This document shows, in pieces, positions 4,524 to 10,471 of a stretch of 17,671 bases of DNA (its first letter is position 1; each line of letters begins with the position of its first letter). Below the pieces are notes generated by a model, which worked only from the letters and a program-made list of their open reading frames with translations, made no database searches and was not told where the DNA came from. Origin of the DNA: JBJXFE01 sp046153875 (GTDB lineage Bacteria; Planctomycetota; Phycisphaerae; Phycisphaerales; UBA1924); assembly GCA_046153875.1 (NCBI GenBank), contig JBJXFE010000029.1:1-17671 (forward strand), read 5' to 3'. The position numbers and the translations under genes were made by a program.

Positions 4524-6854
4524 TCATGGTCTTGGCGAGTATTCGGGCCCACCGGCGCCGAGATTCGCGTCGATCCACTCCAGGGTCTCGCGGGCGATGC
4601 GCGTGCGCTGGTGCGCCTCGCCGAGGAGTTCCGCGTAGGCCTGGGCGGCGGCTTCGATGTGGGGGCGCGCGTCGCGCAACCGAGACTGTTGAATGAGGAA
4701 GATGGCGTAGTTCTCCCTCAGGTACACCCAGTCGTGGCGCGACTCGGGCAACGCGCGATCCAGGACGGCGATCTCATCCTGGAAGGTCCGTTCGGCTTCG
4801 TCGAACTCCCCGCGGTGTTGCTGGAGCCGCGCCAACCCGATGAGGTGTGGCGACGCGGCGGCCCGGGTTTCGCCCTGGAGCTGACGCGTCATCGTCAGAG
4901 ACTCGCGGAGCAGCGATTCGGCCCGGGCGGTGTCCCCCGCGCGTGCGCACGACTCTCCGAGCCGCCCGATCGCGTCCGCGGCACGAAGGCTGGGGGACCC
5001 TCCCGAGCGCCGTTCGAGTTCCAGCGCGCGTTCGCGGTGGGCGACCGACTCCGCGGGTCGGCCGGCGAAGAGATCGAGCTGCCCGAGCGCGTCGAGGACG
5101 ACCGCGGATCGGTCATCGCGTCCCGCGGCCTCGCACACGGCCAGGGCTTGGTCCAGCCAGCGCCGCGAGCCGTCGAAGTCCCGACGGATCATGTGCGACC
5201 AGCCGAGGCCTTCGAGCGGGCGCGCGAGGTCAGGGTGGCCGGCGCCCTGCACTCGGCGCCGAGCCTCCAGCGCCCGCGCATACTCGGCCTCCGCACGCGG
5301 AAACTCGCCCTGCAGCATGAGGTGCCGCGCCCATTGCTCGCGGGTCTCGACCGTGCGAAGGTCGTCCGGCCCGTGGGCGGACCCCATCGCGTGCAGCGCG
5401 GCTTCGACCTGAGCCCCGCCGTCGGCCGCACGCCCGAGGTTGAGGTACGCCCGCCCGATCGCCAGGCGCACGGGTCCGGAAGCCGCGGCGGCGTCCAAGC
5501 CCTCGTCGGGGTCCGCGTCCAGCCGCGCCACGGCGTCGTCCAGGAACGCGTCGAACGTAAGTCGCCCGCCCATCGCCCGATCTCCCGCGGACTCGATCAT
5601 CCCCAGCAGGAACCGGCTGACGCGCTCGGCGTCGCGCTGAGCAGCGACGGTCTGCGCCCGTTCGGCCGCGAGTCGCGCGGCCATCACGGCGGCGGCCACC
5701 GCGGCGCTGGTGATGACGAGCAGCACCGCGCAGGCCGCGGCGATCGGCAGGCGGTGGCGCCCCGCCCACTTCCGCGCGGCGTACCAGCGCGACGCGGCAT
5801 AGGCCCGGACCGGCTCGCCGGCGAGGTACCGCTCGAGGTCGGCGCCCATCGCCTCGGCCGAGGGGTAGCGGCGCGCGGGGTCGGGCTCCAGCGCCTGGAG
5901 GACAATCGCATCGACTTCCCGGTCGATCCCCGGCGCGACACGGGACGGGGGCTCGACCTCGCCTGAGAACTGCGGCGTGCGGCTGTGGCCGCCGGTGTCC
6001 CCCCCCCACGCCCGCCCGGTGAGGGTCTCGTGGAGGATCACGCCGAGCGAGTAGACGTCGCTGGCGGTGGTGACGGGCTCGCCCCGGAGCTGCTCCGGGC
6101 TGGCGTACCGGGGCGTGAACATGCGCGCGGCGGTGACGGTCGGGTCGCCCGCGTCGTCGCCGAGCAGCTTGGAGATCCCGAAGTCCAACAGCTTGGGCAC
6201 GCCGTCGGCCGTGACGATGACGTTGCTGGGCTTGAGGTCGCGGTGGACGATGAGGTTCTGGTGGGCGTGGGCGAGCGCGGAGCAGATCGTCCGCATGAGC
6301 GCGGCCCGACCCCGGGCGTCCACGGCGTTGCGGTCGCAGTAGTCGCGGAGCGCGAGCCCCTCGACGAACTCCAGGACAAGATACGGGCGGCCGTCGGTCT
6401 CTCCACCGTCCAGCAGGGCCGCGATGTTCGGGTGCGAGAGGCGGGCCAGCAGCCGGCGCTCCGCGGCAAAACGGCGAGCGGCCGCGGGTGACATGACGCT
6501 CCGGCGGATGAGCTTGACGGCGACGACCCGCTGGAACGCGCCGTCGTCGCGCGAGGCGCGGTACACCTCACCCATGCCGCCCGTGGCGATGAGCTCGTCG
6601 AGGCGGTAGGCCCCGGCCATGCGGCCAACCATGCGGGCGCCCTCGAGCGCACTCACGAGGTCCTCGGCGCTGGCTCGTCGGGGCGCGTCCAGCTTTCCGT
6701 TCGCGGCGGGTTCCGCGGCGAGCAGGTCCTCGACGGCCCGGCGTTCCTCGATGGTCGCGCAGAGCCGATCGAGCGTTCCGACGCGCTCGGTGTCGGGCGC
6801 GTCGAGCGCCGCTTCGAGAATCTCGCGCAGGCGGGGCCACGGCGGGGCGCTCAT
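4524..6854 (-). CDS. Membrane Ser/Thr protein kinase with C-terminal TPR repeats
   Basis: A 776-residue Hanks-type kinase. After a helical N-terminus (1-80), the kinase domain spans about 83-345: glycine loop IATGGMGEV (89-97), catalytic Lys114 in VAVK, HRDLKPSN (204-211), DFG (224-226) and a SPE version of APE (252-254). The first glycine of the GxGxxG loop is replaced (Ala-Thr-Gly), but Lys114, Asp206 and Asp224 are all present, so it is probably active. A transmembrane helix lies at about 369-393. The remaining 380 residues are TPR_12-like tandem repeats, probably outside the cytoplasm and a ligand or partner platform. ATG 6854 overlaps the sigma-factor stop as ATGA, so the two are translationally coupled. 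ECF factors of this group are typically neighbours of such kinases, which are thought to control them by phosphorylation. Known for the family; not shown here. Confidence 0.92.
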   Translation of the reverse strand: MSAPPWPRLREILEAALDAPDTERVGTLDRLCATIEERRAVEDLLAAEPAANGKLDAPRRASAEDLVSALEGARMVGRMAGAYRLDELIATGGMGEVYRASRDDGAFQRVVAVKLIRRSVMSPAAARRFAAERRLLARLSHPNIAALLDGGETDGRPYLVLEFVEGLALRDYCDRNAVDARGRAALMRTICSALAHAHQNLIVHRDLKPSNVIVTADGVPKLLDFGISKLLGDDAGDPTVTAARMFTPRYASPEQLRGEPVTTASDVYSLGVILHETLTGRAWGGDTGGHSRTPQFSGEVEPPSRVAPGIDREVDAIVLQALEPDPARRYPSAEAMGADLERYLAGEPVRAYAASRWYAARKWAGRHRLPIAAACAVLLVITSAAVAAAVMAARLAAERAQTVAAQRDAERVSRFLLGMIESAGDRAMGGRLTFDAFLDDAVARLDADPDEGLDAAAASGPVRLAIGRAYLNLGRAADGGAQVEAALHAMGSAHGPDDLRTVETREQWARHLMLQGEFPRAEAEYARALEARRRVQGAGHPDLARPLEGLGWSHMIRRDFDGSRRWLDQALAVCEAAGRDDRSAVVLDALGQLDLFAGRPAESVAHRERALELERRSGGSPSLRAADAIGRLGESCARAGDTARAESLLRESLTMTRQLQGETRAAASPHLIGLARLQQHRGEFDEAERTFQDEIAVLDRALPESRHDWVYLRENYAIFLIQQSRLRDARPHIEAAAQAYAELLGEAHQRTRIARETLEWIDANLGAGGPEYSPRP

Positions 6855-7348
6855 GGCCGCGCCCACCCGAGCTCGCGGGCCAGGCACATCTTGGCGATCC
6901 GCCAGCGGCGTGAGACCGTGCGGAGCGAGACGCCCAGGTGCTCGGCCGCGTCCGCCTCGCCCAGGCCGCCGAAGTATCGCAGTTCGATGAGCTCGGCCAG
7001 GGCCGGGTCGATCGCGGCCAACCGGGCGAGCGCGTCGTCCACGGCGAGGAGGTCTTCGGGGGCGCGCCGGTCGATCGCTGTATCGGGCTCGAGCGCGACG
7101 CGGGAGCCGCCGGAGCCACGTTTCTGGGCGACGCGGCGGCGCGCGTGGTCGACGAGCACCTGGCGCATGGCGCGCGACGCCAGGCCGATCAACTCGCCGC
7201 GCTCCATCTCCCGGGCCCGCGGGCCGAGGCGGAGGTAGGCCTCGTTGGCGAGGCTGGTCGGCTGGTGGGTGTGGTCGCGGCGCTCGCGGCGCAGGCACGA
7301 CGCCGCCAGCGTGCGCAGCTCGGCGTACACCTCCGCGCCCAGGTCCAT
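6851..7348 (-). CDS. ECF-family RNA polymerase sigma factor (Sigma70_ECF type)
   Basis: A 165-residue ECF sigma factor. Region 2 includes HTHQPTSLANEAYLRL (26-41) and ASRAMRQVLVDHARRRVAQKRG (about 57-78); the LVDHARRR-x-x-KRG signature is typical of the planctomycete/acidobacterial group (Pfam Sigma70_ECF, TIGR02999). Region 4 is the C-terminal helix-turn-helix (about 105-160), with the ELRYFGGLGEADAAEHLGVS turn and the RTVSRRWRIAKMCL recognition helix. The start at ATG 7348 has a GGAGG Shine-Dalgarno seven bases upstream; the longer open frame to 7810 is a GC-rich shadow. No anti-sigma gene is present; the coupled kinase downstream is the likely regulator, as known for STK-associated ECF groups. 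Targets are unknown; the GspG-like and four-helix membrane genes downstream are possible members of the same unit. Confidence 0.92.
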   Translation of the reverse strand: MDLGAEVYAELRTLAASCLRRERRDHTHQPTSLANEAYLRLGPRAREMERGELIGLASRAMRQVLVDHARRRVAQKRGSGGSRVALEPDTAIDRRAPEDLLAVDDALARLAAIDPALAELIELRYFGGLGEADAAEHLGVSLRTVSRRWRIAKMCLARELGWARP

Positions 7349-7355
7349 CGCGATG

Positions 7356-7360
7356 CCTCC
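7356..7360 (-). promoter_or_regulatory. Ribosome binding site of the sigma factor gene
   Basis: GGAGG on the minus strand, seven bases before ATG 7348. It decides the short start within a frame that stays open for another 150 codons. Confidence 0.7.
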
Positions 7361-7414
7361 GGCCCGCCGCGAACGGGCCCGTCCCGATTCTGCCGCCCGG
7401 TGGCGTGCCGGACA

Positions 7415-7440
7415 CCCCTTATACGCATGAACATACGGGG
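7415..7440. promoter_or_regulatory. Imperfect palindrome in a divergent promoter region
   Basis: A 26-base imperfect palindrome centred on CATG with arms CCCC-n-TAT and ATA-n-GGGG (9 of 13 positions symmetric). It lies between the divergent sigma-factor and dockerin-protein genes, in an AT-richer island of otherwise very GC-rich DNA. On the minus strand it contains TATAAG (7423-7418), a 5-of-6 match to a -10 box that could serve the sigma/kinase genes. It may be an operator, or an mRNA hairpin; no binding protein can be named. Confidence 0.4.
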
Positions 7441-7466
7441 GAGTGCCGGTCGGCGGGCCTCGCGCG

Positions 7467-7481
7467 CCACGCGCCGCGTGG
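7467..7481. repeat. Short GC hairpin in the divergent intergenic region
   Basis: CCACGC (7467-7472) and GCGTGG (7476-7481) pair around a three-base loop. No T-tract follows. It adds to the structured 289-base region between the sigma factor and the dockerin gene. Confidence 0.3.
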
Positions 7482-7536
7482 GTGGCGGGCGCGAACGCGG
7501 GCGAAGGCCCGTGAGCGCGGGGTGTACGCGACGACG

Positions 7537-7554
7537 CCGCGGACCCGCGGTTTT
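7537..7554 (+). terminator. Terminator-like hairpin in the dockerin gene leader
   Basis: CCGCG (7537-7541) pairs with CGCGG (7546-7550) over a four-base loop and is followed directly by TTTT (7551-7554). It is a weak intrinsic-terminator shape located 84 bases upstream of the dockerin-protein ATG. It could act as an attenuator if transcription starts further upstream; chance occurrence in GC-rich DNA is possible. Confidence 0.25.
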
Positions 7555-7625
7555 CGGACGCTCCCCTCGGCCTCCGGAGCCGGAGCCGGACTCCACCCCG
7601 CATGAGCCTCGCGGAACCACGATTG

Positions 7626-7631
7626 AAGGAG
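7626..7631 (+). promoter_or_regulatory. Ribosome binding site deciding the dockerin-protein start
   Basis: AAGGAG six bases upstream of ATG 7638. It favours this start over the in-frame ATG at 7602, which would place a charged stretch before the signal peptide. Confidence 0.7.
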
Positions 7632-7637
7632 CCCCTG

Positions 7638-8543
7638 ATGCGTTCACACGCCGTCCGTATGGCCGCCGCCGGCACCGTCGCCGCGGCCACTCTGGCCCCC
7701 GCCGCCCCCGCGTCGGCGATCGACATCGCCCGGTGGATCGTTTCGCAGTACCAGGGCCCGAACAACAGCGGGCCGATGACGCCGCTCAGCCCGTCAGCCA
7801 GCGCGACCAACGTTTCGGTGACGGCGATCAGCGCCGGGCCGGGGCTGGTGTCGCTGGGGGCGTGCGGGGGCGGGCTGAGCCTGATCCACTGCGCCGGCGC
7901 GGGCGAGATGCTCGCGGTGTTCTACTCGTCCGCGTTCAATCCCGACGATTACTTTGAGTTCACCATCGACCCCGACCCCGGGTACTCGATCACGTACCAG
8001 TCGGTGCGTATGCCGATGGGCCAGCAGTACACGATCGCCCCGGTGGGCCAGCGGTCGAGTGGCCCGAAGACCTGGCAGCTGCGGTACAGCCTCGACGGAT
8101 TCGCCACGCCCGGCACGATCCTGCAGACCCTGAACCCCTTCGCGATGAGCTTCACGACGCCGGTCGGCGCGGCGGCGAGCGAGGAAGCCTGGCCGGTGTT
8201 CAACCTCGCGGCCCTGGGGACGCGGTCGGCCCCGGTGACATTCCGCCTCTACGGGTACAACATCGAGACGAACCACCCCTCGTACCCTGTCGGGTTCGCC
8301 GGCGGGCCGATGAACCGGACGGTGTTCATGCCGCAGGTGGATGCGCTGCTCTCCGGGACGGTGCAGTCCGCGGTGTGCTACGCCGACTGCAACGCCAGCG
8401 GCACGCTGACGATCGCGGACTTCGGGTGCTTCCAGGGCAAGTACGTGCTCGGCGATCTGTACGCGGACTGCACGGCGGACGGCCAGCTCACCGTCGCGGA
8501 CTTCGGGTGCTACCAGGGCAAGTACGTGCTCGGGTGCCCGTAA
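7638..8543 (+). CDS. Exported protein with C-terminal GC-type dockerin
   Basis: A 301-residue protein. It has a signal peptide (1-27: MRSHAVRM, an Ala-rich core, cleavage after APASA). The central region (about 28-245) is beta-rich, with aromatic strands such as DYFEFTIDPDPGYSITYQS and RLYGYNIETNHP. No known catalytic motif is seen; the style is that of a PEP-like beta-sandwich surface protein. The C-terminus holds two 27-residue repeats, each with a Ca-loop-like D-C-N/T-A-S/D-G-x-L-T-I/V-A-D-F and then GC-F/Y-QGKYVLG, ending in GCP. This matches the GC-type dockerin tails described for Phycisphaerae-like planctomycetes, thought to be envelope-sorting or anchoring modules. The repeats are also visible in DNA (period 81). 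A shared bidirectional terminator follows at 8584-8611. Confidence 0.87.
   Translation: MRSHAVRMAAAGTVAAATLAPAAPASAIDIARWIVSQYQGPNNSGPMTPLSPSASATNVSVTAISAGPGLVSLGACGGGLSLIHCAGAGEMLAVFYSSAFNPDDYFEFTIDPDPGYSITYQSVRMPMGQQYTIAPVGQRSSGPKTWQLRYSLDGFATPGTILQTLNPFAMSFTTPVGAAASEEAWPVFNLAALGTRSAPVTFRLYGYNIETNHPSYPVGFAGGPMNRTVFMPQVDALLSGTVQSAVCYADCNASGTLTIADFGCFQGKYVLGDLYADCTADGQLTVADFGCYQGKYVLGCP
8379..8540 (+). repeat. Two tandem 81-bp dockerin-coding units
   Basis: The unit beginning TACGCCGACTGC at 8379 recurs as TACGCGGACTGC at 8460, exactly 81 bases later. The 3' halves are nearly identical (GGACTTCGGGTGCT then CCAGGGCAAGTACGTGCTCGG in both), while the 5' parts are more diverged. This implies recent duplication or gene conversion of the second half of the motif. 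Confidence 0.8.
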
Positions 8544-8583
8544 CGGTCGCCCCCGATCGCGCGTCACTCAACCCGCGGCCACG

Positions 8584-8611
8584 AAAAAAGCCCCGCGACG
8601 CGGGGCTTTTT
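8584..8611. terminator. Bidirectional intrinsic terminator
   Basis: GCCCCGC (8590-8596) pairs with GCGGGGC (8600-8606) over a three-base loop. Six A precede it (8584-8589) and five T follow (8607-8611), so both strands get a U-tract. It ends the dockerin-protein gene from the left and the tRNA-Gly gene from the right. Confidence 0.9.
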
Positions 8612-8620
8612 CATCGGAAA

Positions 8621-8691
8621 GCGGGCGAAGGGGATCGAACCCTCGACCTTCGCGTTGGGAACGCGACGTTCTACCGCTGAACTACGCCCGC
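8621..8691 (-). tRNA. tRNA-Gly (anticodon CCC)
   Basis: A 71-base cloverleaf on the minus strand: acceptor GCGGGCG with CGCCCGC, D arm GTTC/GAAC, anticodon stem TCGCG/CGCGA with loop TTCCCAA, and T arm GAGGG/CCCTT with loop TTCGATC (one G-T pair). The anticodon is CCC, reading GGG. No CCA is encoded; TTT follows. A TATACT box lies 10 bases upstream (8706-8701), and the shared terminator lies 10-14 bases downstream. Folding was done by eye and every stem is complete. Confidence 0.95.
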
Positions 8692-8700
8692 GGCCGCGCC

Positions 8701-8706
8701 AGTATA
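8701..8706 (-). promoter_or_regulatory. Candidate -10 box of the tRNA-Gly gene
   Basis: TATACT on the minus strand with its last base 9 bases before the mature tRNA 5' end. The -35 (8729-8724, TGGCTC) is weak. Confidence 0.45.
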
Positions 8707-8763
8707 CCCCGGACGGCTCGGGCGAGCCACGCGCCTCGGCGGGCCGGCGGCGTCACGGTGTGC

Positions 8764-9336
8764 CTACGGGCGTTTCTTGAGGGCGCCGAACCAGACGAGG
8801 CAGAACAGGGGCCAGGCGGTGCCCAGGAACGCGGCAAACGCGAGGATGATCCACCCGAGGGTTCCGCCGGCTTGGTCGGCCCACTTGTTGCCCTGATTCT
8901 GTGCCGCCCACTCCATGGCGCGGAGTTGCCCCATCGCGCCCAGCACCGTGCCCGCGGCGGCGAGCAGCAGCTCCATCGGCGCGTAGACGAGGTGGGCCAG
9001 GCGGGTCAGGGGGTTTCGTGTGACGCACAGGATGCCGGCGGTGATGAGGATCGCCGCCATGAGCACGCCGACCACAGAGAGGGGGAGGGTGAGCGGGTGA
9101 GGCTTGTAGGCGTCGGGCATCGGCGACCCGAACTCCTTCTCGGCGTAACTCATCATGCGCGGCATCGCGGCGATCCACGCGGCTCCGCACCCGGAGCACG
9201 TGAGCCCGACCGAGCCCCAGATGATGCTGGTGATGCCGATGGACTTGGGCCACCCCGGCGGCTCGGCGAGCGGGTCGGGCCCGGTTGATTCATCGAACGT
9301 CGAGTACCCGCCGGCCTCGGTCTCGGATGGACTCAT
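8764..9336 (-). CDS. Four-helix membrane protein, function unknown
   Basis: A 190-residue protein. A soluble acidic/Pro-rich N-terminus (1-31, ending EPPGWPKSIG) precedes four hydrophobic segments at about 33-56, 82-104, 114-136 and 159-183. It ends in a basic LKKRP. Two Cys (C47 and C50, in TCSGC) lie inside helix 1, which is unusual but not a zinc ribbon. I do not recognise a family. The ATG at 9336 has a GGGAGG Shine-Dalgarno five bases upstream. It follows pheS on the same strand with a 57-base gap and no terminator, so co-transcription is likely. No functional link to PheS is evident. The position where pheT would be expected is occupied by this gene. Confidence 0.8.
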   Translation of the reverse strand: MSPSETEAGGYSTFDESTGPDPLAEPPGWPKSIGITSIIWGSVGLTCSGCGAAWIAAMPRMMSYAEKEFGSPMPDAYKPHPLTLPLSVVGVLMAAILITAGILCVTRNPLTRLAHLVYAPMELLLAAAGTVLGAMGQLRAMEWAAQNQGNKWADQAGGTLGWIILAFAAFLGTAWPLFCLVWFGALKKRP

Positions 9337-9393
9337 GGACGCCTCCCGCGAAGAGGGCTCATGCTACCCGTTCGGAACGCCGGCGTGAGCGTT

Positions 9394-10446
9394 TCACACC
9401 CGCGCCAGGAACCGCAGGTCGTTCTCGAAGAGCATGCGGATGTCGGGGATGCCGTACTTGCCCAGGGCGAGGCGGTCGATGCCGAAGCCGAACGCGAACC
9501 CGGTCCAGGTTTCGGGGTCGATGCCGCACATCGTGAGGACGGCGGGGTCGACCATGCCGCACCCTCCGAGCTCGATCCAGCGGGGCTCGTCGCCGGCGCG
9601 GAGGGCGATCTTCATGTCCAGTTCGGCGCTCGGCTCGGTGAAGGGGAAGTAGCTGGGGCGCAGGCGCACGTCCGCCCCGGGGCCGAAGTACGCCCGGGCG
9701 AACTGCATGAGCGTGGTTTTGAGGTCGGCCATGGAGACGCCGCGGTCGATGCAGAGCCCCTCGATCTGGTGGAACATGAAGGAGTGGGTGGCGTCCACGG
9801 TGTCCGGGCGGTAGACGCGCCCCGGGGCGATGATGCGGATCGGCGGGCCACCTCCCCGGGCGACCGCGTCCTCCATCACGCGCACCTGCACGGTGCTGGT
9901 CTGGCTGCGGAGCATGAGCGGCCTGGTCTTTTCTGTCCCCTGTCCCCTGTCCGTCGTGCCCTTCACGTAGAAGTTCTCGCTCGGCTCGCGGGCCGGGTGG
10001 TCCGGCGGGATGTTGAGCTTCGCGAAGTTGTGCTCGTCGTCCTCGAGCTCCGGACCCGTGGCCACCTCGAAGCCCATGCGGGCGAAGACCTCGACCAGTT
10101 CCTCGCGGACGCGGGTGAGGATGTGGCGGCGTCCGACCCCCGAGGACGCGACCAGCCCCGGCTCGGTCAGGTCCAGGGCGGGGCCTGTCGGGGCGGCGGT
10201 CGAGGCGCCCGCCTGCGCCTTGCGGGCGGCGAAGGCCTCGTCGAGCTTCGCCTTGATCGCGTTGAGCCTGGCCCCCACCGCGGGCTTCTGATCCTTCGGC
10301 ACGTCCTTGAGCCCGGCGAGAGCGGCCTTGAGGCGGCCGCTGCCTCCGAGCCAAGCGAGCCGCCAGGCCTCAACGGTCGCGGCATCACCGGCCGCCGCGA
10401 GGGACGACAGAGCGTCTGATTCCAGAGTGTCCAGGCTCGGGAGCAT
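9394..10446 (-). CDS. pheS: Phenylalanyl-tRNA synthetase alpha subunit
   Basis: A 350-residue alpha subunit of the class II phenylalanyl-tRNA synthetase (alpha2-beta2), charging tRNA-Phe in the cytoplasm. The N-terminal coiled-coil region is about 1-80. Catalytic elements: PPDHPAR (147-153), RSQTS (180-184, usually RTHTS or RTQTS), motif 2 IAPGRVYRPDTVDATHSF (206-223), FHQIEG (225-230), FPFTEPSAE (267-275), GCGMV (295-299) and motif 3 GFAFGFGIDRLALGKYGIPD (316-335). Residues about 165-175 (TDRGQGTEKTR) lie between ENFYVKG and the RSQTS motif and are longer than in E. coli by about 10. They are encoded by heptamer repeats. The pheT gene does not follow, unlike in most bacteria. ATG 10446 has no clear Shine-Dalgarno, but a TACACT box lies 8 bases upstream, suggesting a leaderless message. 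Confidence 0.97.
   Translation of the reverse strand: MLPSLDTLESDALSSLAAAGDAATVEAWRLAWLGGSGRLKAALAGLKDVPKDQKPAVGARLNAIKAKLDEAFAARKAQAGASTAAPTGPALDLTEPGLVASSGVGRRHILTRVREELVEVFARMGFEVATGPELEDDEHNFAKLNIPPDHPAREPSENFYVKGTTDRGQGTEKTRPLMLRSQTSTVQVRVMEDAVARGGGPPIRIIAPGRVYRPDTVDATHSFMFHQIEGLCIDRGVSMADLKTTLMQFARAYFGPGADVRLRPSYFPFTEPSAELDMKIALRAGDEPRWIELGGCGMVDPAVLTMCGIDPETWTGFAFGFGIDRLALGKYGIPDIRMLFENDLRFLARV
9933..9953 (-). repeat. Three heptamer repeats inside pheS
   Basis: CTGTCCC at 9933-9939 and 9940-9946 and CTGTCCG at 9947-9953 (GGGACAG on the coding strand). The 21 bases keep the frame and encode part of the extra DRGQGT segment of PheS. Confidence 0.8.
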
Positions 10447-10454
10447 CGGCCGGG

Positions 10455-10460
10455 AGTGTA
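10455..10460 (-). promoter_or_regulatory. Candidate -10 box directly before pheS (leaderless?)
   Basis: TACACT on the minus strand, with eight bases between it and the pheS ATG. RNA polymerase would start at or next to the ATG. A -35 is not convincing. Confidence 0.35.
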
Positions 10461-10471
10461 TGCGGCCGCGG

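Noticed and set aside
4386..5966. 526-codon plus-strand frame opposite the kinase TPR region
   Set aside because: The minus strand encodes clear TPR repeats; this frame has typical antisense composition.
6855..7415. Upstream extension of the kinase frame to 963 residues
   Set aside because: It overlaps the sigma factor in another frame; the ATGA overlap start at 6854 is the usual coupling, and the extension is Arg/Pro-rich shadow.
8692..8763. A second tRNA or small RNA next to tRNA-Gly
   Set aside because: No cloverleaf can be folded; only the tRNA promoter-like box is seen.
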